This document shows, piece by piece, positions 49,096 through 62,204 of a stretch of DNA of 64,000 nucleotides. The translations under genes were made by a program, and so were the position numbers. The notes beneath the pieces are model-generated. The model was not told the origin of the DNA. It did not search any database and was given only the letters and a program-made list of their open reading frames with translations. Numbering within the stretch: position 1 is the first letter of the stretch; every line of letters begins with the position of its first letter. This stretch comes from Psoroptes ovis. Taxonomy: Eukaryota > Arthropoda > Arachnida > Sarcoptiformes > Psoroptidae. The stretch is taken from assembly GCA_002943765.1 (NCBI GenBank), contig PQWQ01000006.1, positions 3,348,001 through 3,412,000 of the forward strand, given 5' to 3'.

Positions 49096-52000
49096 AAACA
49101 TTCATCCATTATTTACATCTTGTGCTCGAAAGAAGTAAAACAAACATTGTTTTTCTATAATAACAATGATGGTTAATATTTCATCCAAATTTTTTGATAT
49201 TTAAAATTAAAAAAATAATAATAAAAAATAGTCTCATTGTTTCAGATTATATTCAGACAATGTCTTATGTTTCAAGTTTCGAAGCTTAACTAATGACAAT
49301 TTTCTTTTTTTCAAGGTTCGATTACCTTTGTTACCAAATATTACTGTACATCTATCCATTTTATTTTTCGGTACAATTATCATTGTGTTGATATATTATT
49401 TCGGTTTGATGATAAATTAAATTGAAAATTATGAATACAATGATAATAATAGTAATAATGATAAGCAAAACGAATCATATTACAGTTGTTTACTGTTTAT
49501 AAGTTTTTTTTCTAGTAGATTTTTCTGAAAAATTTAAAATAATTTTTAATAACATTGTAAATTCTCGAAAAAATTTCAAAAAATTCAAAGATCATTGACT
49601 TTAGAGATATTCGAGAAGATAAGAAGAAGAAAAAAAAGGATTTAAATTTTTTTTCTTCTACTTTTTTTTGTCAATTTTAAAATTTTCAGTGATAATGATA
49701 ATTATATTTGCCACAATGTGTCAAACATTTTTTAATGATCATCATTATGATAATAATCAAATGATCAAATGATGATGATGAGTTGTGTGTACATGAGTAA
49801 ATCAGAACGACATAATATTACAATCATCATAATGATGATAATAGTAATGAAATAGAAAAAGCAAAAACATGAAAAATTATCTCTAATCTTGAAATTAAAT
49901 AAAAACCTACACATGATGATGATGATGATGACCCGTTAAAAATTCGATTTATTTTAACCAAAAAATCGAATCCGGTTTACATATGTGATGATGTTGTTGT
50001 TTGAATTGGCACGTAATTTTTTTCGTTCTTCCGAAGATTACATTGAAAAATTGCTATCAAAAAAATTGAAATGAAATGAAATTAACCTACGTAAACATTT
50101 GTGTGAATGGTAGTTGATGAAGAAAAAATAGAAAATCTTGATTTATTCATTTGATTATTTGATGATGATGATTTTCATCATTAATATTATTATAATTCAT
50201 TTCGAATTGAAATTATATTTGAATCAATATCGATTAATTGAGAAATGTTTTTTCTTTTTCTTCACAATTAATCCATCAATTCATAATCTTTTCCCCTCCA
50301 ATTCTTGTCGATGAAGATGCTCCAATTAATTATTGAAAATCACTATTGATCGTAAACACCACCACTCATCATCAAAACGATTGAAATATTTGATGAAATT
50401 TTCGTACTTGTTTTTCTGCGATTAATTTCCATGAAAATAATGTTGTTGATAATGATTGTGTAAGCCTCTCCCAGATTATTCATTCCAACATGTTTTTTTA
50501 TTATTATGATGTCCATTTTTCGTGTCCAAAAACTAACCTTGTTGTCAACTTAATTTTCATTCATTTTGTTTTTTTCTGATTGATAATCAAAAGCAATAAT
50601 CATTAATAATTACCTGATTATTGATTGATTTTTCAAAATATTTTTCTTCGTTAATACTTATTATTATTTTCATTAACTATTCATTCATTCATTGATAATC
50701 ACAATCATTCCAAATAATTGTTGTTGTGTGTTCAATCTTTGATTAAGAACAGAAAAATAAAATAAAATTACAATAATCGATCAATAATTTGATGAATTGA
50801 TTATTATAATTCATTCATAAGTTTAAAAAGACAAAAATCGAAAAAATCATTGTTTGCAGATTTATATTTATATTTATTTACCTATGATAAGATCAATATT
50901 GTTGACCATGGTCAACATTTTTATTTTTTAATACAAATGATTAATTCAACTAATTAATGAGACAATCATCTGAAATTATTGTTGAGAAAAATCGAAAAAA
51001 AATTGAACAATTATAATTGATCGATTGATTGATCATGAATATTTTTGATTTTTTCAAATTTTTGACCGAAAAACATTGACACAGACAAACTAGGTGAACA
51101 ATTATATAATAAAAAAAGATGGAAAAAAATATATTTGATAAAATACATTTTTTTCTGCCATCAAATCACCATTTCTGAACATTTAAATTGGGTGATTTGA
51201 TGATGGCAATGATGCTGATGATGATGATGAATAAGAGTGAAAAAAAAGTGTTAAAATGAAATATATCGAAAAAAGCAGAAAAAATATTCAGGTAAACAGC
51301 AATTGGCAATTTTTCTTGACATTAAACTTCAAACTTTCAAAATTGCTTAATATCTGTTGCTTAGAATGTGTGTTTGTGTGTGGGAAAACATTTATCACAC
51401 ATAACATTTGAAATTTTTTTCTTTTCATTCATTCATTCATTTTTTTTCATTCAATTTTTTTTGACTTTGATAAAGTTGAATTTTTGTTTTTTTTTATTTT
51501 GCTATCATTGAGACATTGAAAAATCATTTCATCCATTGAATTCAACAAGAAAAAATTTTCAATACAAATTTAGATTTTTTTGAAAAATATATGCACTTCC
51601 TTTTGTCAATATTTTCTATTTGAAAAATATAAAATTTTCTTGATTTCACCATCACAACACTGTTTTTAATCATCAATCAAAAAATTAACTTTGTTCTTAG
51701 TTTCCAATTTTTTAATTTATTATTTCAGTCTTAGTTGTTGTTGTTGTTGATGTTGTTGTTTAAATTGATGATTACAATTATTTTTCTTCTACTTCTTCTT
51801 CATCATTCTCCCATTATTCGATTGACCTGAATTTAATCAATTGATTATTATTATAATAATAATTGACCGACATTAATTTATTTCATTTTTTTCATATAAA
51901 ATTTAAACAACTACCGTTGTGTTCAAATTGGCGAGAAAAAAAATTCCTGTTTCCAAATGTGTCGGTGTTGGTATTGATTATCGAAAAAATGATTATTATC

Positions 52001-52820
52001 ATCATCATTATTAATACTGTTCTTTTTTTTATTTTTTAATTTGAAAAATTAAATGTTTTTTTATCTTCCTAACTCTTCATAAAAGTTCATTTCAATGTTA
52101 ATAAGATGTTTGACACTTGAAGCTAATAATAATAATAATAATGTTGATAATGTTTGACGCCCGATGATTCAACACTTTCATCGGGGAATCAAAAATGAAA
52201 AAATTATTAATTTTTTCTGGTATCATAAATAGATAATAATAATAAATATTTAGGTTATAAAATAAAGTTTGGGAAAAATAAAATTCTACGAAAAAATAAG
52301 AAAAAAAATAGATTGAAAAATTGTTTCATTTTTAAATGAATTGAATCAAATTTAATTTTTTATTTCAAAAATCTTTAGATGACGACCACCGTTGCTGCCA
52401 TGTTGATGATGAAAATGTTTGATATCAATTTTTTCTCTCAGTGTTACACTGAAATTTTTCTTAAAAATTTCAAAATACCACCAACACAAATACAGTTGAA
52501 AAAAAACGAATCGAAAAAAAAAAAATAAAAAAACATTGTTGAATAAATCGAAATGAATTCAATGAATATAAATTGAATTGAATACAAATTTTCAATTTTG
52601 CTTCAGGTTTTCTTTTTAAATATTAATTTTGTATTTGATCATTTATTATGGAATTGATTTCTGAGAAAAATACAATCCCAACTAATCAAAATGTTTTGAA
52701 ATATATCACAATGATGACGATGATGATGAGAAAATTGAATATATTGAATATAAATATGAAGCAAATACCATAAGTTAGATGTGTAAAATAATTTATAATT
52801 AATTACTTTGAACCTAGCCC

Positions 52821-53531
52821 ATGTATTTCATTCTTTGTTTGACTTTTGTGAAATTCGTGGCATCAAATGACCATAGCAAAGTACAAAATTACGGACCTAG
52901 AATCAATTTCGCTCTGTTGGAGTTTTCATATTTTTCATATGCATTTCAATATCGATGTTATATGATCTTGAAAGATCAATCTGAGAATATCGAAGATCAC
53001 CTGCAATGTTTTGCATTTCATTTTATGATACCATTTCAATCTGAAAAATTGATGTGTCACCTTACGGTGAGTTCGTATATGCATAAGCATAGCGAATTTG
53101 GTGAATTTGAGAACCAAAAAATTGAATAAAATTCAATTCTCATTCATTTTAATTTTAATTAAGTCATGTCAATTTGTTATTTTTCAAAGCCATCTCATTT
53201 CATTCAAAATTCATCTGGACTGAGAAAGAAGAAAAAAAATTTGTTAAAACACACAATGAGAATGGAAAATATTATTCAGCGTTATTCATTTTTGAATAAT
53301 AATGTCCATCATCATTCGTCAACAGCAGGGGATATACTGATGATATATGAAGGAAATATTCATTTGAGATGGTGTATTTTTGACTTGAAATTTATTTCGC
53401 TCAGATGTTTCATGAAAGGTGTTGATATTCAAAACTTGTTACTTGCCTTTATTTCAACCAAAAGTAAAAAAAAATCAGAATGTCCTTGGAACATTCAATA
53501 TTTGTCAGTGAGAGAAAGAAAAAAATTCTAA
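52821..53531 (+). CDS. Candidate secreted cysteine-containing protein, two exons, unknown family
   Basis: Best host-gene candidate in the window. Exon 1, 52821-53066 (82 codons), starts with ATG after an in-frame TAG and encodes a good signal peptide (MYFILCLTFVKFVAS, likely cut before NDH). It ends exactly at a codon boundary before the consensus donor GTGAGT. A 123-bp intron (53067-53189) ends in TTGTTATTTTTCAAAG. Exon 2, 53190-53531 (113 codons and TAA), continues in phase 0. The spliced product would be about 195 residues, with three cysteines in exon 1 after the signal peptide and three in exon 2, consistent with a secreted disulphide-bonded protein. Without splicing the frame stops at 53127. 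A second donor-like GTGAGA at 53508, also phase 0, leaves open a further exon. An acceptor-like TAG just before the ATG (52817) leaves open an upstream one. The region is less AT-biased than its surroundings. I recognise no family; a decayed gene is possible. Confidence 0.45.
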
Positions 53532-54022
53532 TCTGAATCCTTTGACCTCTAGATAACCAATTTTCAATAACCAGACAAAACAATATTTTATGAGGTTGAA
53601 TAATCAAATAATAATAATCATAAAACACTCCCAAAATGTCAATATTTATTTCAAATATTTCATTTTATGATTATTATCATCGACTTTTCTTCATCATTCA
53701 AAAAAAGAAAGAGGTACAAAGGTTCATCACTCGGTTGTTGTAGGGTAACTAAAAAACAAAAATTAACTCAAAACAAATTGTCAAATGCATTCGCCATCAT
53801 ATGACAACGTAAATTTTTGTCTATGAAGCAAAAATTATTAAGCAAAATTATGCATATTTATTTTATATTCTTTTATTTTTGCCAAAAAAATGAAAAAACA
53901 CCATAAATCGGCAAAATAAACAAGGAAAATAAAAAAAAATTAAATATGTATCCGCCATTTTCCATTTTTACCTTGTCATCATCATTGTTTTTCGATAAAA
54001 CAAAAAAATTATCCATATTTCT

Positions 54023-54036
54023 TGTGTGTGTGTGTG
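54023..54036. repeat. (TG)7 microsatellite
   Basis: Perfect TG run of seven units. Confidence 0.88.
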
Positions 54037-55552
54037 TTTGCATATATTGTTATTTCGCATGTAAACACAGCCGAGTTATTTTTCTGGATTTTATTATTTA
54101 TAATTTTTGCCATTTTATTTTTTATTTTTTAACTTAGCCATAACAACAAATGGCGAAAATATTTACGATTTATTTACCAATCTCATAAATTTGTCATATT
54201 TTATTATTATTATAATCATTATTATCGTTGCTAGTGTCTATCTAGCAAGAGTCGATAATTAGACAACAACATTAACCATGATTTTTTTTTGTAAATATTT
54301 TCGTTATTGTAGATGAATGATTATTGATAAAAATATGGAAAGAAAATATTCATGTATTTGTGATGTAAACAGTATTAATTCATTTCTTATTTATTCAGTT
54401 TTAAGTTTATACTTTAATGTTGTTGTTTTTTGTTATTTTGTTATGAATATAAACATTTATCCAAGCTTATCTTAATGTTTGCTTGTTTGTTTGATTGAAA
54501 TCTCGCCATGTATGTATGATTTCGATTTTGCCAAAGTTTAATGAATGTTGTTAAATGTCAATGATAATCAAACAAACAAACAAACAAAAATGTGCATAAA
54601 TATTAAATTGAAAAATGTGAAATCCATAAATTATATAAATTAAAAATTTTTAGCAAAAGAAAAAAAAATCAACCGAATCAGTTGACAACAACAAATAATT
54701 GGAAAATATTTCATCAAACTAATGATGAATATATTGTTCAAAATGCTCGAATGTTATAAATATTCTAACCAGCAAAAAAAAAAAAGTTATTTATTGATGA
54801 TCATGATTGTCCGGGTGTTTGATTTTCACAAGCATACTGTTATTCATTAAATGAAAGAGAAAAATATGAGAAAATTTAAATTTAAAAAATAATAATTAAT
54901 TTTGAACATTTTGTTTTTCTCTTTATATGAAGAAATTAATCGAAAAAATGAATAAATAAATAAATAAATAAACATGAATACAGATTGAAGATTATCAGAA
55001 AAAAAGGAAACAAATTATCACAATCAAATGAAAGATTTCACACAGAGATTCGAAAATCTTTTCAATCTTTTTTCATTTTTTTTCGATTCTCGAATATTAA
55101 AATGTATTGAAAATGTATTCAATATAAATGAAAATCTGTGTTTGAAGCACTTGTGTAAATGAATGAATCAATGTATGAATGAATAAATGAATGGAAGAAA
55201 AAGGCGAAAAAGTTTTTCAAAAAAAAATATTTTCTCAAATCGAAAAGATTGATGTTTATCATTATTATTATTCCCTGTATTTCAAATAAATATTTTGTAA
55301 TACAAAAAATGGAGAAAAATTTCCAGTAAATTCTTTCTGAATGAAGCAAGAAAAAAATTTCAAAAGTTTCTTCGTCATTGAATTTTACTTAAAATTAAAA
55401 AATTTAAAAAATAAAGAAAAAAAAATTTCATATTTACCATTTTTTGCTTCTGGCATGTTACGAAATGTTGAGTTGAATTCCTATTTTTTTCGAATAATAA
55501 CCATTTTGCTTCATAACAACGAAAAGAAGCGGAAACATCGTTTAAATTGTTC

Positions 55553-55570
55553 AAAAAAAAAAAAAAAAAA
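55553..55570. repeat. A18 homopolymer
   Basis: Uninterrupted A run. Confidence 0.85.
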
Positions 55571-56430
55571 TAGAATGTCTATTATCAGATTTATTGATTT
55601 CAATAATAATAATAAACTATTTTGAATTTAACATTGAATTTAATTTGATTTGATTTTCTCTATTCAATTCAATTCAATGCTGTCTGGCAAATATTAAAAA
55701 GAAAATTTCATAATTTTTGATTGATTTTCGCTTTTTTCATTGGAAAAATTTCCATCAAAAATATTTCGATATATTCGATTTATTTGGACATTTAATTCAT
55801 TGAAATTCTTCGAAGAAAAGCAAATAAATAGAAATAAATGAAAAACTTTTAAATTCTTACAAGCAATTTCACTTCAAATCAATGAATAATGATTCAAAAT
55901 GTTTTCCAATAGATTTAAGGCAAGAATTCTCCTACTTTTTCTTCACAATTTCTTCCCCAATTCAATTCCAATGCTTCGATTTCGATTGCCATTGAGAAAT
56001 ATTTCATAATTGTTTTTTCTTTCATCTTTTTTGCTCGGTAAATGTTTCATTCTCGGGCTCATTTTACACCACCAACAGCCGAAAATGGGCCCGAAAAAAA
56101 TTTGCTGATGTTAAAATTAAAATTTTTTTGAGAAATTTTATTCTTTAATACATTTTTCTCAGTTAACTTTTTCGGTTCTCTCTTTAGTTTCACTTAAATG
56201 GACTCGTTTGGTGAATCGTCCATTGTTTTTTGATCGTATTCGATACATTTCGTTGTTGATGATTCTGCTGATGATGATGATTCAGATTCTCGATCCAGAA
56301 AAACATCGTTACCCATTTCAAAAACATTTCATTTAAAATGTATGGCAATGGATTCCGATTTTTTTTTCAAAGATTTTCAATTTAAAAATACCATCAATAA
56401 TTCATTAGACTTGCGAGAGAATGAAATGAA

Positions 56431-56625
56431 ATGAAAAAATTTAAACGAGAGAAGCGAATGGTGAAAAAATGGTGGAAAATAGATTTTCGTCGTCGTCATA
56501 GTCGTCGTTGTTTCAAATTTTGTCGATTTAAAATGAAAAAAACTGCTAACATCGACAACAACAACAGCAGCACCAGCTATACAAGCGATCGACGAAAAAG
56601 CATACAGGAAATGTTTCATGTATGA
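56431..56625 (+). CDS. ORF of 64 codons in a GC-richer island, both strands open
   Basis: The plus strand has an ATG frame of 64 codons: a very basic Lys/Arg/Trp-rich half, then a Ser/Thr/Asn stretch and SYTSDRRKSIQEMFHV before TGA. On the minus strand an overlapping ATG frame (ATG at about 56620, ending 56377) begins with a signal-peptide-like MKHFLYAFSSIACIAGAAVV and continues Thr-rich. CGT/ACG and GTT repeats underlie both. At most one is real and I cannot choose. Confidence 0.18.
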   Translation: MKKFKREKRMVKKWWKIDFRRRHSRRCFKFCRFKMKKTANIDNNNSSTSYTSDRRKSIQEMFHV

Positions 56626-57463
56626 AGTTATTATTATTATTTTTTTCAATCAAAGGGGATGATGATGATGCTTTCAAAGAGAGGAATCTAAAGAATCGTT
56701 AAGAATTTTTGCTAAATTCTACTAAAAGTGGCACAGTTTTTACGTACACACACATTTACGTTGCCAAAAAAACACATTAAATTTTATTTTTTTTGTTATC
56801 AATTTTGTTATCAAGATTTTTCCTTGAAAATACAATAAATATGTTCGTGCTGTCGTTGTGTATTTGAAACAGCATTCATTGCTGGTAAGGTCTTTGTGAA
56901 AGGTTTATAATTTAAAATTAATTTTTTTTAGCTAAAAATGTTTCTGCTATGAAAAATCTATGAAATATTTGAAAGTGCATTGAAACTTGATTATGATTGA
57001 ATCATTTGAAAAAAAAATCAAGAGAAAAGCTGTTACATTTTATATGTTAATGATGATATAGATGATGATGAATTTTAATTTCTGATTTTCAATAATTTAA
57101 ATGTGAGAATTTATTATTAATTTATTAAATTTTTTCTTTTTTCGAAGAAACTAAAATTTTGAATGTTACAGCATTTAATTATTATTTGAAATATGAAATT
57201 TTCTTTCGAAGAAAATTAAATGAATTTTGATTTTATCCAAATTTTTAATTGATTTAACATTTCTCGATTATTATTATTATTGTTGACCATTTCGATGATA
57301 TCGAGTGAATTCGAAAGCAAAAAAAAAATTTAATATTTAATTGCTTTGCAATTAAATTGAACAAGAAAAATTTATTATTATTCATATCTATGCATTCGAT
57401 ATACAGTTAATTATGATTTTCTTTTTATTTTTGATATTAAATTCATAATTATTGATTGGATTC

Positions 57464-57484
57464 AAAAAAAAAAAAAAAAAAAAA
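57464..57484. repeat. A21 homopolymer
   Basis: Uninterrupted A run. Confidence 0.85.
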
Positions 57485-57684
57485 TTATTAAAATCAAGAA
57501 AAAAAATGTCGAACAAACACTTTAATTAACGCCTTGTGGTGGTTGTTGTTGTTGTTGATGATGATGATGATGTTGATGATCATTTTCTTAAGGATGTTTG
57601 AACTTGATTTTTTGATGTTTTCCCATTTTTTTTTCAAAATAATTCATGATGATAAATGATTTAAAGCGTGAACACACAGAGATA

Positions 57685-57699
57685 GGTGGTGGTGGTGGT
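57685..57699. repeat. (GGT)5 run with quadruplex potential
   Basis: Five GG pairs separated by single T, continuing into GATGATGATGG and followed at about 57772-57780 by another GGTGGTGGG. It is among the most G-rich spots outside the retrotransposon and could form a two-tetrad G-quadruplex. Confidence 0.6.
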
Positions 57700-58246
57700 G
57701 ATGATGATGGTGATGGTAATGGTGGCAAACATTTTCAAATTGATTGGTGATAGTGATGTCAGTGAATGTAATGGTGGTGGGTAAATTTTTGTTAATTTTC
57801 ATTATTCAATCGATATGATCATTTATTTTGGATGTATTTTTTTTAGAAATACATACTTTTTTCAATAGTAATTAATTAATTAAAATAAAGAAAAAAAAAG
57901 ATATTCATATATAAAAATGAATGGATGAAGATGACCATCAAAAATTTTGTTCGAATTTTCGTTCAGTTCATTTTCTCCCTTAATCGTTTCTTGATCTTTG
58001 AACGGATAAATGAATAGAAATGAATAATACGAAAAAAAAACAAAGATGACATCATAATGATTCATGATGTGAATCGAAATTAATGAAATGAAATCAAATA
58101 AAATTAAAAATTACCACATATTTTATATGGTGGATATGTATGATATAAAAATAAATCCAAAGCTATGTTTGCGTATGTGAAACGGATGAATCCTTGATCT
58201 GATTTGAATGTTCAAAGGAAAAAAAATTGCAACACAAATAATGATC

Positions 58247-58263
58247 AAAAAAAAAAAAAAAAA
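58247..58263. repeat. A17 homopolymer
   Basis: Uninterrupted A run. Confidence 0.85.
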
Positions 58264-60996
58264 GCAAAAGAAAAATCATCAAAATGTCCCATAAATCCAA
58301 AAAATGATTTTCAAATGAAATTTTGATATTCTCTTCATCAACATCATATTACAACACATTTTGAGCACATTTGGTTATGCTTGTTTTGGTTTTTCATTTC
58401 ATTTTTTATTTTAATTTTTTCAATCATAATTTGATTGTATGAACATTTTTTGTTGCTGTTGTTTGACATTGAATATTTTTGACGTTTTGTTCGCAATTCA
58501 TTAAATGATAAGATTTTTTTGATGATCATCGTCGTCTGTGACTATATCTATCCATTCATTCAATTAAAATATTCATTATTCGAGCCTAATCTATATCTTT
58601 TATCTTGTTGTTATATGCATGCAGCAAAAAATATGTTGAAGTTGTTCATATTTTTAGATTGTCACAATGATTTTTTTCTCTCGAATCAAAGCGAAAAAAA
58701 TGATTGATAAAAACTAGTTCAAAATTTTCGTTTTTTTTTCAATCATTTGCAATGAATAATAATAATGAAAATTATTATTGATTATTATTTAAAATTATAA
58801 AATTATAACAACAGGTCAAAGGTAACAGAACTTGTCATTCATTTCGTATAGTTGTCATTTGATAGATAATATTTTCGTTTTTTCAAAGATATGATGATGA
58901 AATAAAATTGATGATTTTTTCAAAACAAAATGAAGCTTCAAATATTATGGATTATATCTATGAGTATTGGATTATCTTTGATCATTAAATTCATTAACAG
59001 ATATTCAATGTTAGACAAGGATTGATCACTTTGGAGGAAAAAAAATGAAAATTATATTTAATTTTCAAATGATATGTATTTTTTTTTACTTATAAATATT
59101 CATATTCGTAACTCGATCATTAAATCATAAATGAGTGATTTAAGCATTAGTGTGTATGTGTTTGCGTGTGTTTATTAAATATTTCAAGGATTTCGATTTG
59201 AAAATGAAAGAAAAAATCTTTTGATGGATGAATTTGAAAACATCAAAAGCAAAATGTTATCATCATCAAAAATAAATATCATCATTATCATTATTGATTA
59301 TCATAATAAGTAGCATAATCATTTGCTTCTGAAATAGAAACTTTTTAATTTTTCCCCAAAAAAAAATTGAATTTGAATTTATCTTGATTTTTTCTGAATT
59401 TTACTGTCCGTTTTTTCGTAAATTTTACTCAAAATATCATTATTTCAATTTTCCAATAACTTGTTGATTTTCAATTTTTCATATTTTTCATCTCATTGAT
59501 CATTGAAAATCCGATTGAAAAAAATTAGAAAAAAATTCAACTTTTAAATCATTATAATTTGTCAAAAAAATCGAAAATTATTGTTTCTTCTTTGACAAAT
59601 CAGAAACACAATGGACATATGGTCCATTCATTTTTATGATTATTATTATTCTCATTTCTTCATTTGACATACACGCGATCAATCGTTTTAGATTAACTAT
59701 TGATTTCATTCAAATCAAATATGATCACATAGCAACTGAGCGATTATTTTTTGTTTTTGATCCATTTTCGGGATTATTTTCGATTCGTAACGGAAAAAAT
59801 CGAAAAATTTATCGGATTAATTTTTAGAAATTTCAAAGAGTTTTCATTAGGCTGAAATTCTTTGATTTGTAATCGAAAAAAATGACTATTGTTGAACATA
59901 ATAAACTAATTATTATATTCGTTCGAAGCATGAACTTATACCTAATTCAAAAATCAGAACCATGTTAAACAGTTGATTTCGATTATTGTTCAAATAATCA
60001 ATTCAATTCGAATCATTTTTATGGCAAATAATTTTTTTTCTTAATTCAAAACATTTGCTTACGATTTGATTATTCACCAGTGATTTTGCTCAACGATTTG
60101 GTATCGCTAAATCAGAGCTACAATCATCAAATTTAAAGCATGAGAATGTTCAATTCTGGACCGTATCTATGATCTCGATTATTTGATTGATATTCTTAAA
60201 TTAGCCAAATAAAAAAAAACGAAAGATTTCAATTTGACAATGATAGATTTGAATTTTCATTTCATAAAGAAACATTTGGTCGGAAAAAAATAAGAAACAT
60301 TGCTTAACAGGAAATTGTGGCATTTCATTTCGTTTATTCATTTATTTTTTGGCTGAATTAAATTGAATTGAAAAAAATAACACCAAAACAAAGAATAACA
60401 GTCAAACCAATTTCCAATGAATTTTTCATCTTAAGATGTTGATGTTTTTTCAATAATGTCGTCGTTTGTCATTGTTGATGTTGTTCATTTCACAATTTTG
60501 GCAATTTTTCAATTGAAATTCTTCAACAATTTTACCATTTGTTATTATTTTTTTCTGATAATCGCAACAATTAATTTTCCTTTTGAATAACCTTGATTGA
60601 TTCTTTACATTTTTGCACCAAAATGGACGAGTTTATTTTCCTAAATGTATCAATATTATTTTTCCATTCATTTATTTCAATTTTCAATCAATAATTGTTG
60701 ACCAAAGGTCAGCTACATTTAAAGTAGAATGAGAAAAAATGAAATGAAATGAAATGAAACTATTGTTCAAAATTAATTTCCATCAAACAACAATAGATCG
60801 ATGTCATTGTTGTTGTTGGTGTTTGATGTGTGCAGATGTGTTCAGGGTGAGATAATCCTTTTTTTCCTCATACGAAGTGCAAAAAAAAAGTATCGAAAAT
60901 TGAATTAAATAACACCAATACAATGACTCATTTTTTTTCTATTCTCTGGTCCAAAAAATGCTATACCATTTTTCATCAAATCGATGATGATGATGA

Positions 60997-61353
60997 CCAT
61001 TAATTTGTTTGATTTTATTATTTGATTGTATTCTCGGGGTGTTTGTGTTGTTGGCACGGTGTGAACGACACTACCAACAGCAGCGGCGGCAGCAGACACA
61101 AATCACAAGCACTCACAGTGGTCAAATTGTAAATATCACAGCAACAGCAATGATCAATTGTGAAAGTATTATGAAATTGAAAAAAATTCTCAAATACGCA
61201 ATACTGACTGGATTTATTCAGAATCTAAAGCGCGTGTTTTCATCATTAATACGCGCACACACACACATACATTGTACGCGTGTTTTTGATTTTAATTCAA
61301 TAAAAGAAAAACGATTCTTTAGATTTGAAGAATTTTCATCAAATTATAAATAA
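60997..61353 (+). CDS. Open frame in GC-richer island, unknown
   Basis: The plus frame is open from 60997 to TAA at 61351-61353, about 118 codons. Its first in-frame ATG is only at 61150. A hydrophobic start is followed by a Gln/Arg-rich stretch coded by a CAG/CGG repeat, then a Lys-rich region and a CA-repeat-coded His/Thr stretch. A minus frame across the same island is also open, with an Ala run. It could be an exon in either direction or neither. Confidence 0.17.
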   Translation, partial: PLICLILLFDCILGVFVLLARCERHYQQQRRQQTQITSTHSGQIVNITATAMINCESIMKLKKILKYAILTGFIQNLKRVFSSLIRAHTHIHCTRVFDFNSIKEKRFFRFEEFSSNYK

Positions 61354-61664
61354 TTTGTCTTTGTGTTCAACAATTGAATTGTATTTTATTTCGATTAATT
61401 TTTTTCCAACGATTCTCGATAATTCTTGAGCAGATTTCAGAATTTTTAGATTCCAGAATTTCATGATTTTCTCAAATCATTTCGACTGTCATTTCAAACA
61501 AAATTTTGATTCGTTAAGTTAATACATTTTGATTATTTCAATTATTTTGACCATTCTTTGTCCATTCATCCATTTTGGCCTCTCTCAAATCGATACTTAT
61601 ACAGAGAAAAAATGCATTTCGGTTTGCAAACAAACAGTGAACAAAAAAAAAAAGACCAACGCAC

Positions 61665-62129
61665 GTGACCAAATCATTTGATGATGATGGACCAAACTTT
61701 ATTTGTCATTTATTACTATCCACTACTAATATTTTTTTTTATAAAATAATCAACATCCATCGAGAAAAAAAATATATTGATATTTTCTCTTGCCCAGCAT
61801 TCATTGTGTCAATATTATTATGGATTTTTTTCGATTATAATAATAAACAAACGGTGAAAACGGTTCTTCAAAAAATGTGTTTCCAAATTCAAATTAAACT
61901 AAACCAAAAAAAAATTTATCGCCTCAATTCATCTATTATGGATCTATTGCTACATTTTTATAACTTTTTTGTCGATAGATTTTTTGATATTTCAATGAAT
62001 TTTCAATGTATCATGATGCTGCTGTTGTTGCTGTCGCTGTTGATGTTGATGATGATGATGACTGCCTTGGGAATTTGTTTCAGAGAGAAAAAAAATTTGC
62101 ACACTACAAAATATACACCCGGTAAATAA
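61665..62129 (+). CDS. Long plus-strand open frame, unknown
   Basis: Open without a stop from 61641 to TAA at 62127-62129. The open frame has no early ATG; GTG at 61665 is not a plausible eukaryotic start and the first ATG is about 70 codons further in. The first half is mixed (TKSFDDDGPNFICHLL), followed by hydrophobic stretches. The Met/Leu run near the end is coded by a CTG/ATG repeat. A donor-like CCCG|GTAAAT lies at its last codons, so it might be an internal exon. It converges on the next ORF with a 75-bp gap. Confidence 0.2.
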   Translation: MTKSFDDDGPNFICHLLLSTTNIFFYKIINIHREKKYIDIFSCPAFIVSILLWIFFDYNNKQTVKTVLQKMCFQIQIKLNQKKIYRLNSSIMDLLLHFYNFFVDRFFDISMNFQCIMMLLLLLSLLMLMMMMTALGICFREKKNLHTTKYTPGK

Positions 62130-62204
62130 CTGAATAAAACTTCGACGGATGTTTTTCTGTGGATCGTGAGCTAGTTTTGCGATCGAGTTTTTCTGTTTTG
62201 GGTT

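Larger units (their letters stand above)
47088..52820. other. Non-genic AT-rich tract
   Basis: Mostly AAT/GAT repeats and poly-T, including T31 at 49.06 kb. The ORF at 48537-48728 (ATG, 63 codons, with SCINNNGSRGLSECNCRNYY near its middle) is the only mixed-composition frame. It ends in an Ile run coded by an ATA repeat and is listed separately at low confidence. Confidence 0.5.
53532..56376. other. Non-genic AT-rich tract
   Basis: No supported gene. No AATAAA was seen close after the stop at 53531. Contains a (TG)7 run at 54023-54036, AAAT repeats near 54945-54975 and an A18 run at 55553-55570. Confidence 0.5.
56626..60996. other. Non-genic AT-rich tract with GGT repeat
   Basis: GTT/GAT runs at 57541-57580, a G-rich GGT cluster at 57685-57780, an A21 run and poly-A near 58.25 kb. 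ORFs are short and low in complexity. No RNA gene recognised. Confidence 0.5.
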
